Of a DNA stretch of 8,415 nt, positions 1 through 6,535 are shown piece after piece. The translations under genes were made by a program, and so were the position numbers. The notes beneath the pieces are model-generated. The model made no database searches and was not told where the DNA came from. It saw only the letters and a list, made by a program, of their open reading frames with translations. Numbering within the stretch: position 1 is the first letter of the stretch; every line of letters begins with the position of its first letter. The stretch spans positions 1 through 8,415 of the forward strand of contig JAUXGG010000050.1 of assembly GCA_030622265.1 (NCBI GenBank), in the 5' to 3' direction. This DNA is from Candidatus Eiseniibacteriota bacterium. GTDB taxonomy: Bacteria > Arandabacterota > Arandabacteria > Arandabacterales > Arandabacteraceae.

Positions 1-1709
1 CCGGCGGTTTCCTTTCGCACATACTTGGCAACCGTTATGCGTGGAGGCTTAAGACCTTCGACTTCGTTCAGAGAACGGGCGATTTCCTCAGGTTCTTCCA
101 GCTGGCCCTGACCGGATTCGGAATCCCCCTGCTCGGATTGGCGGTCCTGGGGGTGGTTACTCACGCTAAGCGGCTTTCCCTGATCGCAGGGGCCCTGGTG
201 CTGGTGGTGTGTTTTGCCCTGCACTATGCGGCCTACAATATACCGGACATCGAGGGTCACATCCTGCCTGCGGTGATAGCTCTGGGTGTTCTTGCCGGCC
301 TTGGAGTCGAGGCGATAGTCACAGGAGCCGGCAGGCGCTCGAGACTGATCAGTCAGGTCATCACGGCTGCCATCTTTGTCATGGCGGTTATCAATGTCCT
401 TACCCTGTCACCCCGAAAAGATGAATGGTTTGCATATGATTTTGCCGAGGCAATTGCCCGGAGTGCTGAGTCGGCATGCGGGCCGGGTCCCGTGGTCATA
501 ACGGCAGGCGACCTTGCGGGACTGTCGCTGGCCTATCTGGCTTATGTCGAGGAAAGGGACATTACACTGTATATACAGGGGATCTCCCACCCTTCAGTCA
601 TTGGGAACGCCGTTCGCCCCCGCTCACTGGGGGAGGCGATCACTATCGCTTCCCGTAACTTCGGAGAGTCCAGAGTATGCCTGTTAGGATTGGTGGAGAC
701 CGGGGTACTCCCCGCCGGGAGTCCCATATGCGGGATGGTTTCGCTCCTGGGTCCTGCCAGGCAGGAATGCCCATCTCCCCGCGAGTATTCAGTGAGGGGA
801 GTCGGTGAGGATACCAGGGACTTCTTTTCGCGGGCCCTGTCCGCCGAGTACTATCTTCATCTCGCGCGCTGGCACATCGCCAGGAATGAGTTTGCTCAGG
901 GTTCCGACTATCTGGCCCAGGCTGTGGATTTCTCCCAGGGTGATGCCCAGACCTGTGTGGACGCGTCCAGATACTATGTGGAGATGGATCGCCTTGAAGA
1001 TGCGGAGCAACTTCTGCTCAAGGCGGTGGCTGCGGAGCCGACCCATTTTTTTGCTCATTTTGCCCTGGCCAATATCCACCAGCTGCGTGGGAGAATTGAG
1101 GATGCCATGGCCGAATACCGACTTGCGCTGAAGGGAAACCCGGATCCCGGCCCCACCCACGTCAATCTCGGCAATATCTACCGGTCAAGGGAAGATTACG
1201 GTCGGGCCCGGGAACACTACCAGAAGGCCCTGGATCTGGATAGCACAAATATCATAGCCCGCATGGGTGTGGCGGCAATGCTTGAAGCCACGGGCAACAT
1301 GGGCGAAGCTCTCGAATACCTGGACCGCACCATCCTGATCAGGCCTGACCATGCCCCCGCTTACCATGCCAAGGCTTCGCTTCTGATGAGGTTGGACCGG
1401 TACGAGCAAGTTCATGAGGTCCTGAGACAGGGGCTCAGGTCTGCGCCTCGAGATCCCATGCTCCTTTCCGACATGGGCCTGTATCACCTGAGGAGTGATG
1501 AGGCCGACTCGGCAATAGCCTATCTTGAGGATGCGCTTGAGCTTCGCCCGGATCTCCTGAGTGCTCGCGGCAATCTCGCTGTCGCATACGAGAGAAAGGG
1601 GCTGGTGTCCGAGGCAATAGGACACTACCGCAGATACATCGACCAGGCCCCGCCCGGCTCATCACGGCAGATGGCGGAACGGGCATTGGAGAGACTTCTG
1701 GAAACATGA
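1..1709 (+). CDS. DUF2723/TMEM260-like membrane glycosyltransferase with C-terminal TPR array (5' partial)
   Basis: The reading frame is open from base 3 to the TGA at 1707-1709 with no stop back to the window edge, so this is the last 568 residues of a longer protein; the TTG at 138 is not its start. The visible part begins with about four hydrophobic segments (nt roughly 80-410) holding the motif Tyr-Asn-Ile-Pro-Asp-Ile-Glu-Gly-His. That motif and the following small domain with GPVVITAGDLAGL and YLAYVEERDI resemble the C-terminal half of DUF2723 (PF11028) proteins. The eukaryotic relative TMEM260 is a protein O-mannosyltransferase (family GT117). About eight TPRs follow (nt roughly 849-1655), for example HVNLGNIYRSREDYGRAREHY. 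The expected catalytic N-terminus is outside the window, so transferase activity is inferred from the family. A TPR-only membrane protein is the main alternative. Confidence 0.75.
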   Translation, partial: GGFLSHILGNRYAWRLKTFDFVQRTGDFLRFFQLALTGFGIPLLGLAVLGVVTHAKRLSLIAGALVLVVCFALHYAAYNIPDIEGHILPAVIALGVLAGLGVEAIVTGAGRRSRLISQVITAAIFVMAVINVLTLSPRKDEWFAYDFAEAIARSAESACGPGPVVITAGDLAGLSLAYLAYVEERDITLYIQGISHPSVIGNAVRPRSLGEAITIASRNFGESRVCLLGLVETGVLPAGSPICGMVSLLGPARQECPSPREYSVRGVGEDTRDFFSRALSAEYYLHLARWHIARNEFAQGSDYLAQAVDFSQGDAQTCVDASRYYVEMDRLEDAEQLLLKAVAAEPTHFFAHFALANIHQLRGRIEDAMAEYRLALKGNPDPGPTHVNLGNIYRSREDYGRAREHYQKALDLDSTNIIARMGVAAMLEATGNMGEALEYLDRTILIRPDHAPAYHAKASLLMRLDRYEQVHEVLRQGLRSAPRDPMLLSDMGLYHLRSDEADSAIAYLEDALELRPDLLSARGNLAVAYERKGLVSEAIGHYRRYIDQAPPGSSRQMAERALERLLET

Positions 1710-1852
1710 TCGGTATCATAAGCACCTGGGACACCAGGGACAACATCTACTACACCCGGCGGGGTTTCCATGCACAGTTACGGGCTACCTACTTCGGCTC
1801 GCCAGGCCCATATTCCATCCCATATCTTGCTTGCCCCGGTCAGGCTGTTTAA
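1706..1852 (+). CDS. doubtful small ORF, 48 codons, overlapping the upstream stop
   Basis: An ATG at 1706 overlaps the TGA of the preceding gene (ATGA) and opens a frame that runs to the TAA at 1850-1852. The peptide starts MIGIISTWDTRDNIYYTRRG and has no signal peptide, membrane segment or family I recognise. A GGAGAG at 1688-1693 lies 12 bases upstream, too far to be a good ribosome binding site. The ATGA overlap matches the coupling seen at 3030-3033. However, the ORF fills almost the whole intergenic gap and its last codons contain the -35 box of the promoter for the next gene. It may be a chance open frame. Confidence 0.2.
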   Translation: MIGIISTWDTRDNIYYTRRGFHAQLRATYFGSPGPYSIPYLACPGQAV

Positions 1853-1860
1853 ATTATAAT
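1831..1860 (+). promoter_or_regulatory. sigma-70-type promoter
   Basis: TTGCCC at 1831-1836 (4 of 6 matches to TTGACA) is followed after 18 bases by a perfect TATAAT at 1855-1860. The bases just before the -10 box are AT-rich, in contrast to the GC-rich surroundings. Transcription would start near 1867 and give a leader of about 18 bases before the ATG at 1885. This sits in the only sizeable gap of the rightward block. It therefore likely drives the propeller gene and the downstream glycosyltransferase and glgC genes. It is judged by eye against the consensus and has not been mapped. Confidence 0.6.
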
Positions 1861-1873
1861 GTCGACCGATTAC

Positions 1874-1880
1874 GAGGAGG
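1874..1880 (+). promoter_or_regulatory. ribosome binding site that fixes the start at 1885
   Basis: GAGGAGG at 1874-1880 is a near-perfect Shine-Dalgarno sequence four bases before ATG 1885. The frame is open further upstream from a TTG at 1831. That earlier start would place the promoter inside the gene and put about 18 non-hydrophobic residues before an obvious signal peptide. ATG 1885 is therefore the supported start. Confidence 0.75.
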
Positions 1881-1884
1881 GAAC

Positions 1885-3033
1885 ATGAAGAGCATCCGTT
1901 GGATTGCCATTCTGATCGTCATTGCATCCACTCTTCTGGTAACTACAACAACAATACACGCTTGTTCTTATTCGCTCGAGAAGACCACGCAGGTAACGTA
2001 TGCCGGGAAAAAGGCGCGAACCACCAGGTCGAATGGCCAATGTATCGCGGTCGATCTGTGCGGCAGGGTACATCTGGTCTGGGAGGATGACCGGCACATG
2101 AACCGCGAGATCTATTATGCGTCGATAGTCAACGACAGCGTACTCCCGGAGATCAGGATCACGCGCACACCGGCCGAATCCAGCTATCCCTGTGTCGCGA
2201 GTGACTCGGTGGATACCCACATACTCTGGGAAGAGGTGATCGGCCTGTATTCGGATATCATGTACGTCCGGATCAGGGATGGGAAAGTGGCCGTGAAGAA
2301 GCGCCTGACCCACACCCACCTGGAATCATCTTGCCCGGTTTCCGCTCTCGGTCCCGACGGCTCACTGCACATTGCCTGGCATGAGGGCCCTTTCAAGCAG
2401 ACCGCCATCTACTACGGCAGGGTCGAGGGTGACAGCCTGGCCGAAACATATGGGGTCTGCACGAGCCATCCGGGAGCCTTCAGGCCGGACATTGCCTGCG
2501 ATGGGGATGGCCGTATCATGATTATGTGGCCCGAAGCAACCAGGATAAGTGCAAGGCTCTACAACGGTTCGCAATGGGAAGACGAGAAGACTATTGCGGA
2601 CCTTGAGTTCATTCCCTGGAAGGTTTCCGCCACCAGTCTCCCGGAAGGGCGATGGGCAGCCGCCTGGTTTGACGGGCGGACCGATGTGAACAAGGTCTAT
2701 ATCGGATTCTATGACGGCGGCGACTGGCAGGACCCGAGCTGGTTGGCCGGCGATAAGCACACAACCAGCTACTATCCGGACCTGTCGGTCACGGAATCCG
2801 GTCATCTGGTCGCAGTGTGGGAAAACCGGATACCCTCAGATAATCAGTACACTATCCGTGCTTGCTGCCATGACGGCCAGAGCTGGGGTACGCCCGTGGA
2901 GTTCTACCGGAATCGGAAGGCCGGACGATATCCTTCAATCGCAATTCGCGATGGGGTCGTTCACCTGGTATGGTTCAGTTCCATGAATCAGGCGGACGAG
3001 ATCTACTACAGCACGCTGAGGAGTGACAAATGA
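1885..3033 (+). CDS. secreted seven-repeat beta-propeller (sialidase-like fold) protein
   Basis: This 382-residue protein starts with MKSIRW and a hydrophobic core (residues 7-24) ending in IHAC at 24-27. It is exported and may be a lipoprotein on Cys27, although His at the -2 position of the lipobox is atypical; cleavage after HA by the normal signal peptidase is also possible. The mature part has seven repeats of about 50 residues, each with a hydrophobic strand ending in Trp (residues 66, 115, 165, 215, 261, 312, 363). Most are followed by an EIYY- or AIYY-like strand. This spacing fits a seven-bladed beta-propeller resembling the sialidase/BNR-like propellers of metagenomic bacteria. Classic Asp-box motifs and a sialidase catalytic set are not evident, so a binding or structural role is more likely than hydrolysis. 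The gene overlaps the next glycosyltransferase by four bases. Confidence 0.7.
   Translation: MKSIRWIAILIVIASTLLVTTTTIHACSYSLEKTTQVTYAGKKARTTRSNGQCIAVDLCGRVHLVWEDDRHMNREIYYASIVNDSVLPEIRITRTPAESSYPCVASDSVDTHILWEEVIGLYSDIMYVRIRDGKVAVKKRLTHTHLESSCPVSALGPDGSLHIAWHEGPFKQTAIYYGRVEGDSLAETYGVCTSHPGAFRPDIACDGDGRIMIMWPEATRISARLYNGSQWEDEKTIADLEFIPWKVSATSLPEGRWAAAWFDGRTDVNKVYIGFYDGGDWQDPSWLAGDKHTTSYYPDLSVTESGHLVAVWENRIPSDNQYTIRACCHDGQSWGTPVEFYRNRKAGRYPSIAIRDGVVHLVWFSSMNQADEIYYSTLRSDK
3018..3023 (+). promoter_or_regulatory. ribosome binding site within the end of the propeller gene
   Basis: GAGGAG lies six bases before the ATG at 3030, inside the last codons of the propeller gene. The start and the upstream stop form an ATGA overlap at 3030-3033. 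This arrangement supports both the chosen start and translational coupling of the two genes. Confidence 0.65.
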
Positions 3034-5240
3034 GATCCAGGTCAGGTTGGCTGGTCCCGGCCGCGATTGTGGCTGCGGCTTTCGCTGTCAGGCTAATCAT
3101 GCTTCTCCAGACAAGGAATCTGCCCATCTATTACCAGCCCCTCCTGGACGCGGGCTTCTTCCATCAATGGGCCGAATTCAAGCGCTCAGTCACCTGGGGA
3201 GAAGCCGCACCCGCGTTCCGGGAACCGGCATATGCGTATTTTGTCGCTCTCGTTTACACGGTGTTCCGCGAGAGCCTCTCGATCCTGCGTGTGATCCAGT
3301 GCCTGCTGGGCAGCGCGAGTGTTCTGCTGCTCTATGCTGCCACACGGAAAATCTACGGCAGGCTCGCCGCGACGGTCGCTGCCGTCGTGCTTGCTCTCTT
3401 CAGTCCTGCGATCTTCTTCTCCTCGGAGATAAACGAAACCACGCTGGCCGTATTCCTTGTGATTGCGAGCGCATACGCCTTGACCAGGGCGGGTAAGGGA
3501 CTCCCGTTCTTCAATGCCTCCTTGTCAGGCCTCCTGGCGGGGGCGGCATTCCTGACGAGGTTCGTATCTGTCGTGGCGCTGCCGGCATGGATACTCCATC
3601 TGCTGCTGTCCCGGGAGCCCCGGTTGAGGAAGGCCACGTTGATGCTACTTGTGGGTTTCGCGATCGTGCCTCTGTGCTACCACGTTCTGCTGCTCAAGAC
3701 CGACCAGAGGGCATATTTTCCCTTGCGGACCTCCTGGCACGCTTTGATAGGCTCGGGCACCACGGGAGGTGTCACCCTCGAACCCGAGTTTGAAATCAGT
3801 CTTGGCGGAAGCCGTGGTGCGTACAGGGCAACGGCCTCCACCAACCGGATTGAAGGCCGGCGAGACATGCTCAGATTTGCGATAATAGAGAGTCCGGAAA
3901 TCGAATCGGAGACCGACGCCTACAGACACTGGGGCGACAGGGCAGCCGAGGACCTTGCCTCGGACCCGGCAGGCTATTTCGGGGTTTTCCTGAAGAAGCT
4001 GGGCGTCTTCTGGGGACCTGCCAACCCGCCGTCCAATCTGGACATGAGATACGTGGCCGACTTCTCGTTTCTTCTCAAGAACCGGCTGTTCAGTTTCGCG
4101 GTAGTTGCCGCCCTGGGGCTTCTTGGCCTGGTGGCGGGTGTGCGCCGGACCTCACTCGGTTTTGCGCTCTATGCGCTTTGCCTTCCCCTGGTAGCCTCGG
4201 TCTACCTGGTAAGTGATATCGAAAAGATGCTGATCGTGCCCTTCCTGGCGATGTTTGCGGGAGTCGCCTTTGCGGCTATCGCTAAGAGCATCAGGAGGCG
4301 CAAGACGATGAAGGCGATAGGCCTGGTAGTCGCGGGCATTGTCCTTATCGCTGTCTTCCACCAGCTTCCAGGACGCGAACTCGACAGGGCCCGCAACCTC
4401 GTGGTAGCCGGCGATGCTTACGCAGATGCCGGTATCTTCGACAGGGCCGAGAGATTGTATGGGGAAGCGATAGGCCTCTCCCCCGGCCTGGCGGATGCCA
4501 GCATATCGATGGCAGCGCTCTACGCCGGAGCAGGTAAGTCCTCTCAGGCGCTGGAGGTGCTCGACCGGGCCATACTCAAATCAAAGGATCCGCAACTTCG
4601 TGTACAAAGGGCCGAGCTGCTGCTGATGGCAGGCAAGCCCGAGGAGGCTATGGCCGGGCTCAGGAGCCTGGAGAAATCCTATCCCTATGAAACCAGGCTG
4701 CACCAGCTGATGGGGCACGTTCTCCTCGGCACGGACGCGGTCGAAGAAGCCGCGGTGGAGCTGCAGAAAGAACTCGACTATGTCGGTCGCGGCTTCATCA
4801 CGCTCTCTCTCATGGGGGATGCCGCATTCAGGCTTGGTGATTACCAACACGCCGCAAGTAGCCTCGAGGAAGCGCTGGCTATTAATCCCTACAGCGTGCC
4901 TGCCGCAAGTAGGCTTGCCGACACCTATTCCAAGACGGGCCAGTACCCCAGAGCATGTGATGTCCTGGGCAGGATCCTGACCGTGGACCCCGGGAACATA
5001 CCCCTGCGATTCAAGCTGGGTGTCTGCCTGTACAGGGCCGACAGGCCCACGGATGCACTGATGCATTTCAAGGAGCTCCTCAAGTTTGACCCGACTAATG
5101 CCGACATCGCGCTCAATATGGGTACCGCATACGCGGCCATGGACAGCGTCGAGAAGGCCATCGAGATGTGGGAACACGCCCTCGCGATCGATCCGGAAAA
5201 CGAGATCGCCAGGGATAATCTGCGGGCAGCAAGGGAATAA
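3030..5240 (+). CDS. GT39/ArnT-like (GT-C fold) membrane glycosyltransferase fused to TPR array
   Basis: This 736-residue two-part protein has a membrane domain at residues 1-445 with about a dozen hydrophobic segments. It resembles the PMT_2/ArnT (GT39/GT83) GT-C transferases, which use polyprenyl-phosphate sugars outside the cytoplasmic membrane. After the first helix comes LLDAGFFHQWAEF, where Asp40 matches the conserved catalytic Asp of the first external loop. REPAYAYFVALVY (64-76) matches the usual Pro-x-Tyr helix start. A large polar loop (about 224-350) ends in GYFGVFLKKLGVFW, typical of the family. Residues 450-736 hold about eight TPRs, such as LMGDAAFRLGDYQHAASSLE. Acceptor and sugar cannot be read from the sequence. 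A good ribosome binding site and the ATGA overlap tie it to the propeller gene, which could be its target. It ends 17 bases before the first GlgC-family gene. Confidence 0.8.
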   Translation: MRSRSGWLVPAAIVAAAFAVRLIMLLQTRNLPIYYQPLLDAGFFHQWAEFKRSVTWGEAAPAFREPAYAYFVALVYTVFRESLSILRVIQCLLGSASVLLLYAATRKIYGRLAATVAAVVLALFSPAIFFSSEINETTLAVFLVIASAYALTRAGKGLPFFNASLSGLLAGAAFLTRFVSVVALPAWILHLLLSREPRLRKATLMLLVGFAIVPLCYHVLLLKTDQRAYFPLRTSWHALIGSGTTGGVTLEPEFEISLGGSRGAYRATASTNRIEGRRDMLRFAIIESPEIESETDAYRHWGDRAAEDLASDPAGYFGVFLKKLGVFWGPANPPSNLDMRYVADFSFLLKNRLFSFAVVAALGLLGLVAGVRRTSLGFALYALCLPLVASVYLVSDIEKMLIVPFLAMFAGVAFAAIAKSIRRRKTMKAIGLVVAGIVLIAVFHQLPGRELDRARNLVVAGDAYADAGIFDRAERLYGEAIGLSPGLADASISMAALYAGAGKSSQALEVLDRAILKSKDPQLRVQRAELLLMAGKPEEAMAGLRSLEKSYPYETRLHQLMGHVLLGTDAVEEAAVELQKELDYVGRGFITLSLMGDAAFRLGDYQHAASSLEEALAINPYSVPAASRLADTYSKTGQYPRACDVLGRILTVDPGNIPLRFKLGVCLYRADRPTDALMHFKELLKFDPTNADIALNMGTAYAAMDSVEKAIEMWEHALAIDPENEIARDNLRAARE

Positions 5241-5257
5241 CCGGAGAACTCCATAAG

Positions 5258-6535
5258 ATGGACAGAACCCTGGTCGTGATCCTCGCCGGAGGCGCAAGCA
5301 GCGATCTTCCGGTCCTGACCGCCTACAGATCAAAGGCAGCACTGCCCTATGGCGGAAAGTACCGCGTAATAGACTTCTGTCTTTCCAACTGCTCCAACTC
5401 GGGACTCCGGGATGTCGGCGTCCTCGCCCAGTACAATCCTGCCTCCCTCATCGCCCATATCGGAAACGGGGGGCCCTGGGACCTCAGCCGCAAGCGCGGC
5501 GGTCTCGCGATCCTCCAGCCTTTTGCGGGCCGCACCGAATCCAACTGGTTCAGAGGGACGGCGGATGCTCTCAGGCAGCACATCGAGGTAATCCGCGACT
5601 CCTCCTGCGATCAGGTGCTCATCCTCTCGGGTGACCAGGTCTACAAGATGGACTACCGCCGGCTCATAGACTACCACAACCGCAGCGGACAGCCGGTAAC
5701 CATGGCGGTCAGACGGCAACCGGAGGGCACGCTTGAAAAATACGGGGGCCTGGAGATCGATGATGACCAGGTGGTCAGGACTTTCGTGGAAAAGCCTGAA
5801 GGAGAGCAGTTCAGGTTCCTTTCACTCGGGATTTATGTGTTCAGCAGGGATCTCCTGCTCGACCGGCTGGCCTCGCTCGAAGCCGACACCCATGACCTCG
5901 TATTCGGTATCCTCCTGCCCCTGATAGAGGATTCACAGGTAAGGGCTTTCGTTCATGACGGCTACTGGGCTGACATCGGCTGGCTGGAGCAGTACTATGA
6001 CTCCTCAATGCATCTGCTCGGGCGGGAGCCGGCCCTCGACCCCGGCGGCAAAACCTGGCCGATCATGACCAAGACGGAGAACCAGTCTCCGAGCCGTATC
6101 ACAAGGACCGCCGGCGTTGAGAACTCCCTTATCGGAAGCGGCAGCCTCGTTGAGGGAACGGTAAGACACTCGATACTCTTCCCCGGGGTCAGGGTTGAGC
6201 CGGGGGCAACCGTGACCAACTCCATTGTTTTTTCAGACGCGAGCATCGAGAAGGCAGCCACCCTGGATGGATGCATCCTGGACAAGAAGGTCAGGGTCGG
6301 TCAGGGCGCCGTCATAGGCTACGGAAACCCGACCACTCCCAATGCCGATTTTCCCCAGATTGTCCGGTCGGGGATAAGCGTCGTGGGAAAGGGTGCGGTG
6401 ATACCGGGAGGCGCCAGGATAGGACGTAATTGCCTGATCGGACCCGATGTCACCTCTGATCTCATCCCGAGCCGGGACATCGTCTGCGGGGAAACCATAG
6501 CAAGAGAGGAGCGATGGCTAAGGATCTCGTCATAA
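5258..6535 (+). CDS. GlgC-family paralogue with degenerate nucleotide-binding motif (GlgD-like, probable regulatory subunit)
   Basis: This 425-residue protein has the ADP-glucose pyrophosphorylase layout: a nucleotidyltransferase domain (about 1-265) and a left-handed beta-helix domain (about 285-425). Family marks include GGKYRVIDFCLSNCSNSGL (32-50), WFRGTADAL (97-105), SGDQVYKMDY (124-133), FVEKP (176-180, Lys179 at the glucose-1-phosphate site) and YWADIG (236-241). The signature GGxGxRL is changed to GGASSDL (11-17): the second motif Gly is Ser14 and the Arg is Asp16. The usual AKPAVP is SKAALP, GDHIY is GDQVY, and the Arg of YWRDVG is Ala. Loss of the triphosphate-binding loop suggests weak or no catalysis and a regulatory role, as for Firmicutes GlgD or plant large subunits. 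It starts 17 bases after the previous gene, with GGAG at 5243-5246 as a distant ribosome binding site, and overlaps the next paralogue by 22 bases. Confidence 0.85.
   Translation: MDRTLVVILAGGASSDLPVLTAYRSKAALPYGGKYRVIDFCLSNCSNSGLRDVGVLAQYNPASLIAHIGNGGPWDLSRKRGGLAILQPFAGRTESNWFRGTADALRQHIEVIRDSSCDQVLILSGDQVYKMDYRRLIDYHNRSGQPVTMAVRRQPEGTLEKYGGLEIDDDQVVRTFVEKPEGEQFRFLSLGIYVFSRDLLLDRLASLEADTHDLVFGILLPLIEDSQVRAFVHDGYWADIGWLEQYYDSSMHLLGREPALDPGGKTWPIMTKTENQSPSRITRTAGVENSLIGSGSLVEGTVRHSILFPGVRVEPGATVTNSIVFSDASIEKAATLDGCILDKKVRVGQGAVIGYGNPTTPNADFPQIVRSGISVVGKGAVIPGGARIGRNCLIGPDVTSDLIPSRDIVCGETIAREERWLRISS
6505..6511 (+). promoter_or_regulatory. ribosome binding site inside the first GlgC-family gene
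   Basis: AGAGGAG ends only two bases before ATG 6514, which is closer than usual. The start is still preferred because MAKDLVIILAGG aligns residue for residue with the start of the upstream paralogue, MDRTLVVILAGG. Initiation here probably depends on ribosomes finishing the overlapping upstream gene (stop at 6533-6535). Confidence 0.5.

Noticed and set aside
138..140. TTG as the start of the DUF2723/TPR gene
   Set aside because: The frame is open back to base 3 with family-like sequence (SHILGNRYAWRLKTFDF and a further membrane segment), so the gene enters from outside the window.
1725..1738. Inverted repeat CCTGG-GACA-CCAGG as a terminator after the first gene
   Set aside because: The stem has only five pairs and no T-run follows, so it is not a Rho-independent terminator.
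1831..1884. In-frame TTG at 1831 as the start of the propeller gene
   Set aside because: It overlaps the -35 box and would add 18 polar residues before a clear signal peptide. ATG 1885 has an excellent ribosome binding site.
3023..3496. 157-codon ORF overlapping the start of the GT39 gene in another frame
   Set aside because: It lies almost entirely within the well-supported GT39 membrane domain, and its Arg/Cys/Pro-rich translation looks like an off-frame product of GC-rich DNA.
5243..5252. GGAG-AA-CTCC as a hairpin hiding the ribosome binding site of the first GlgC-family gene
   Set aside because: The two-base loop is too small and the stem too short to be stable.
4581..5342. 253-codon reverse-strand ORF
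   Set aside because: It is antisense to the TPR region of the GT39 protein, shows no recognisable domain, and the sense frame has a clear TPR pattern throughout.
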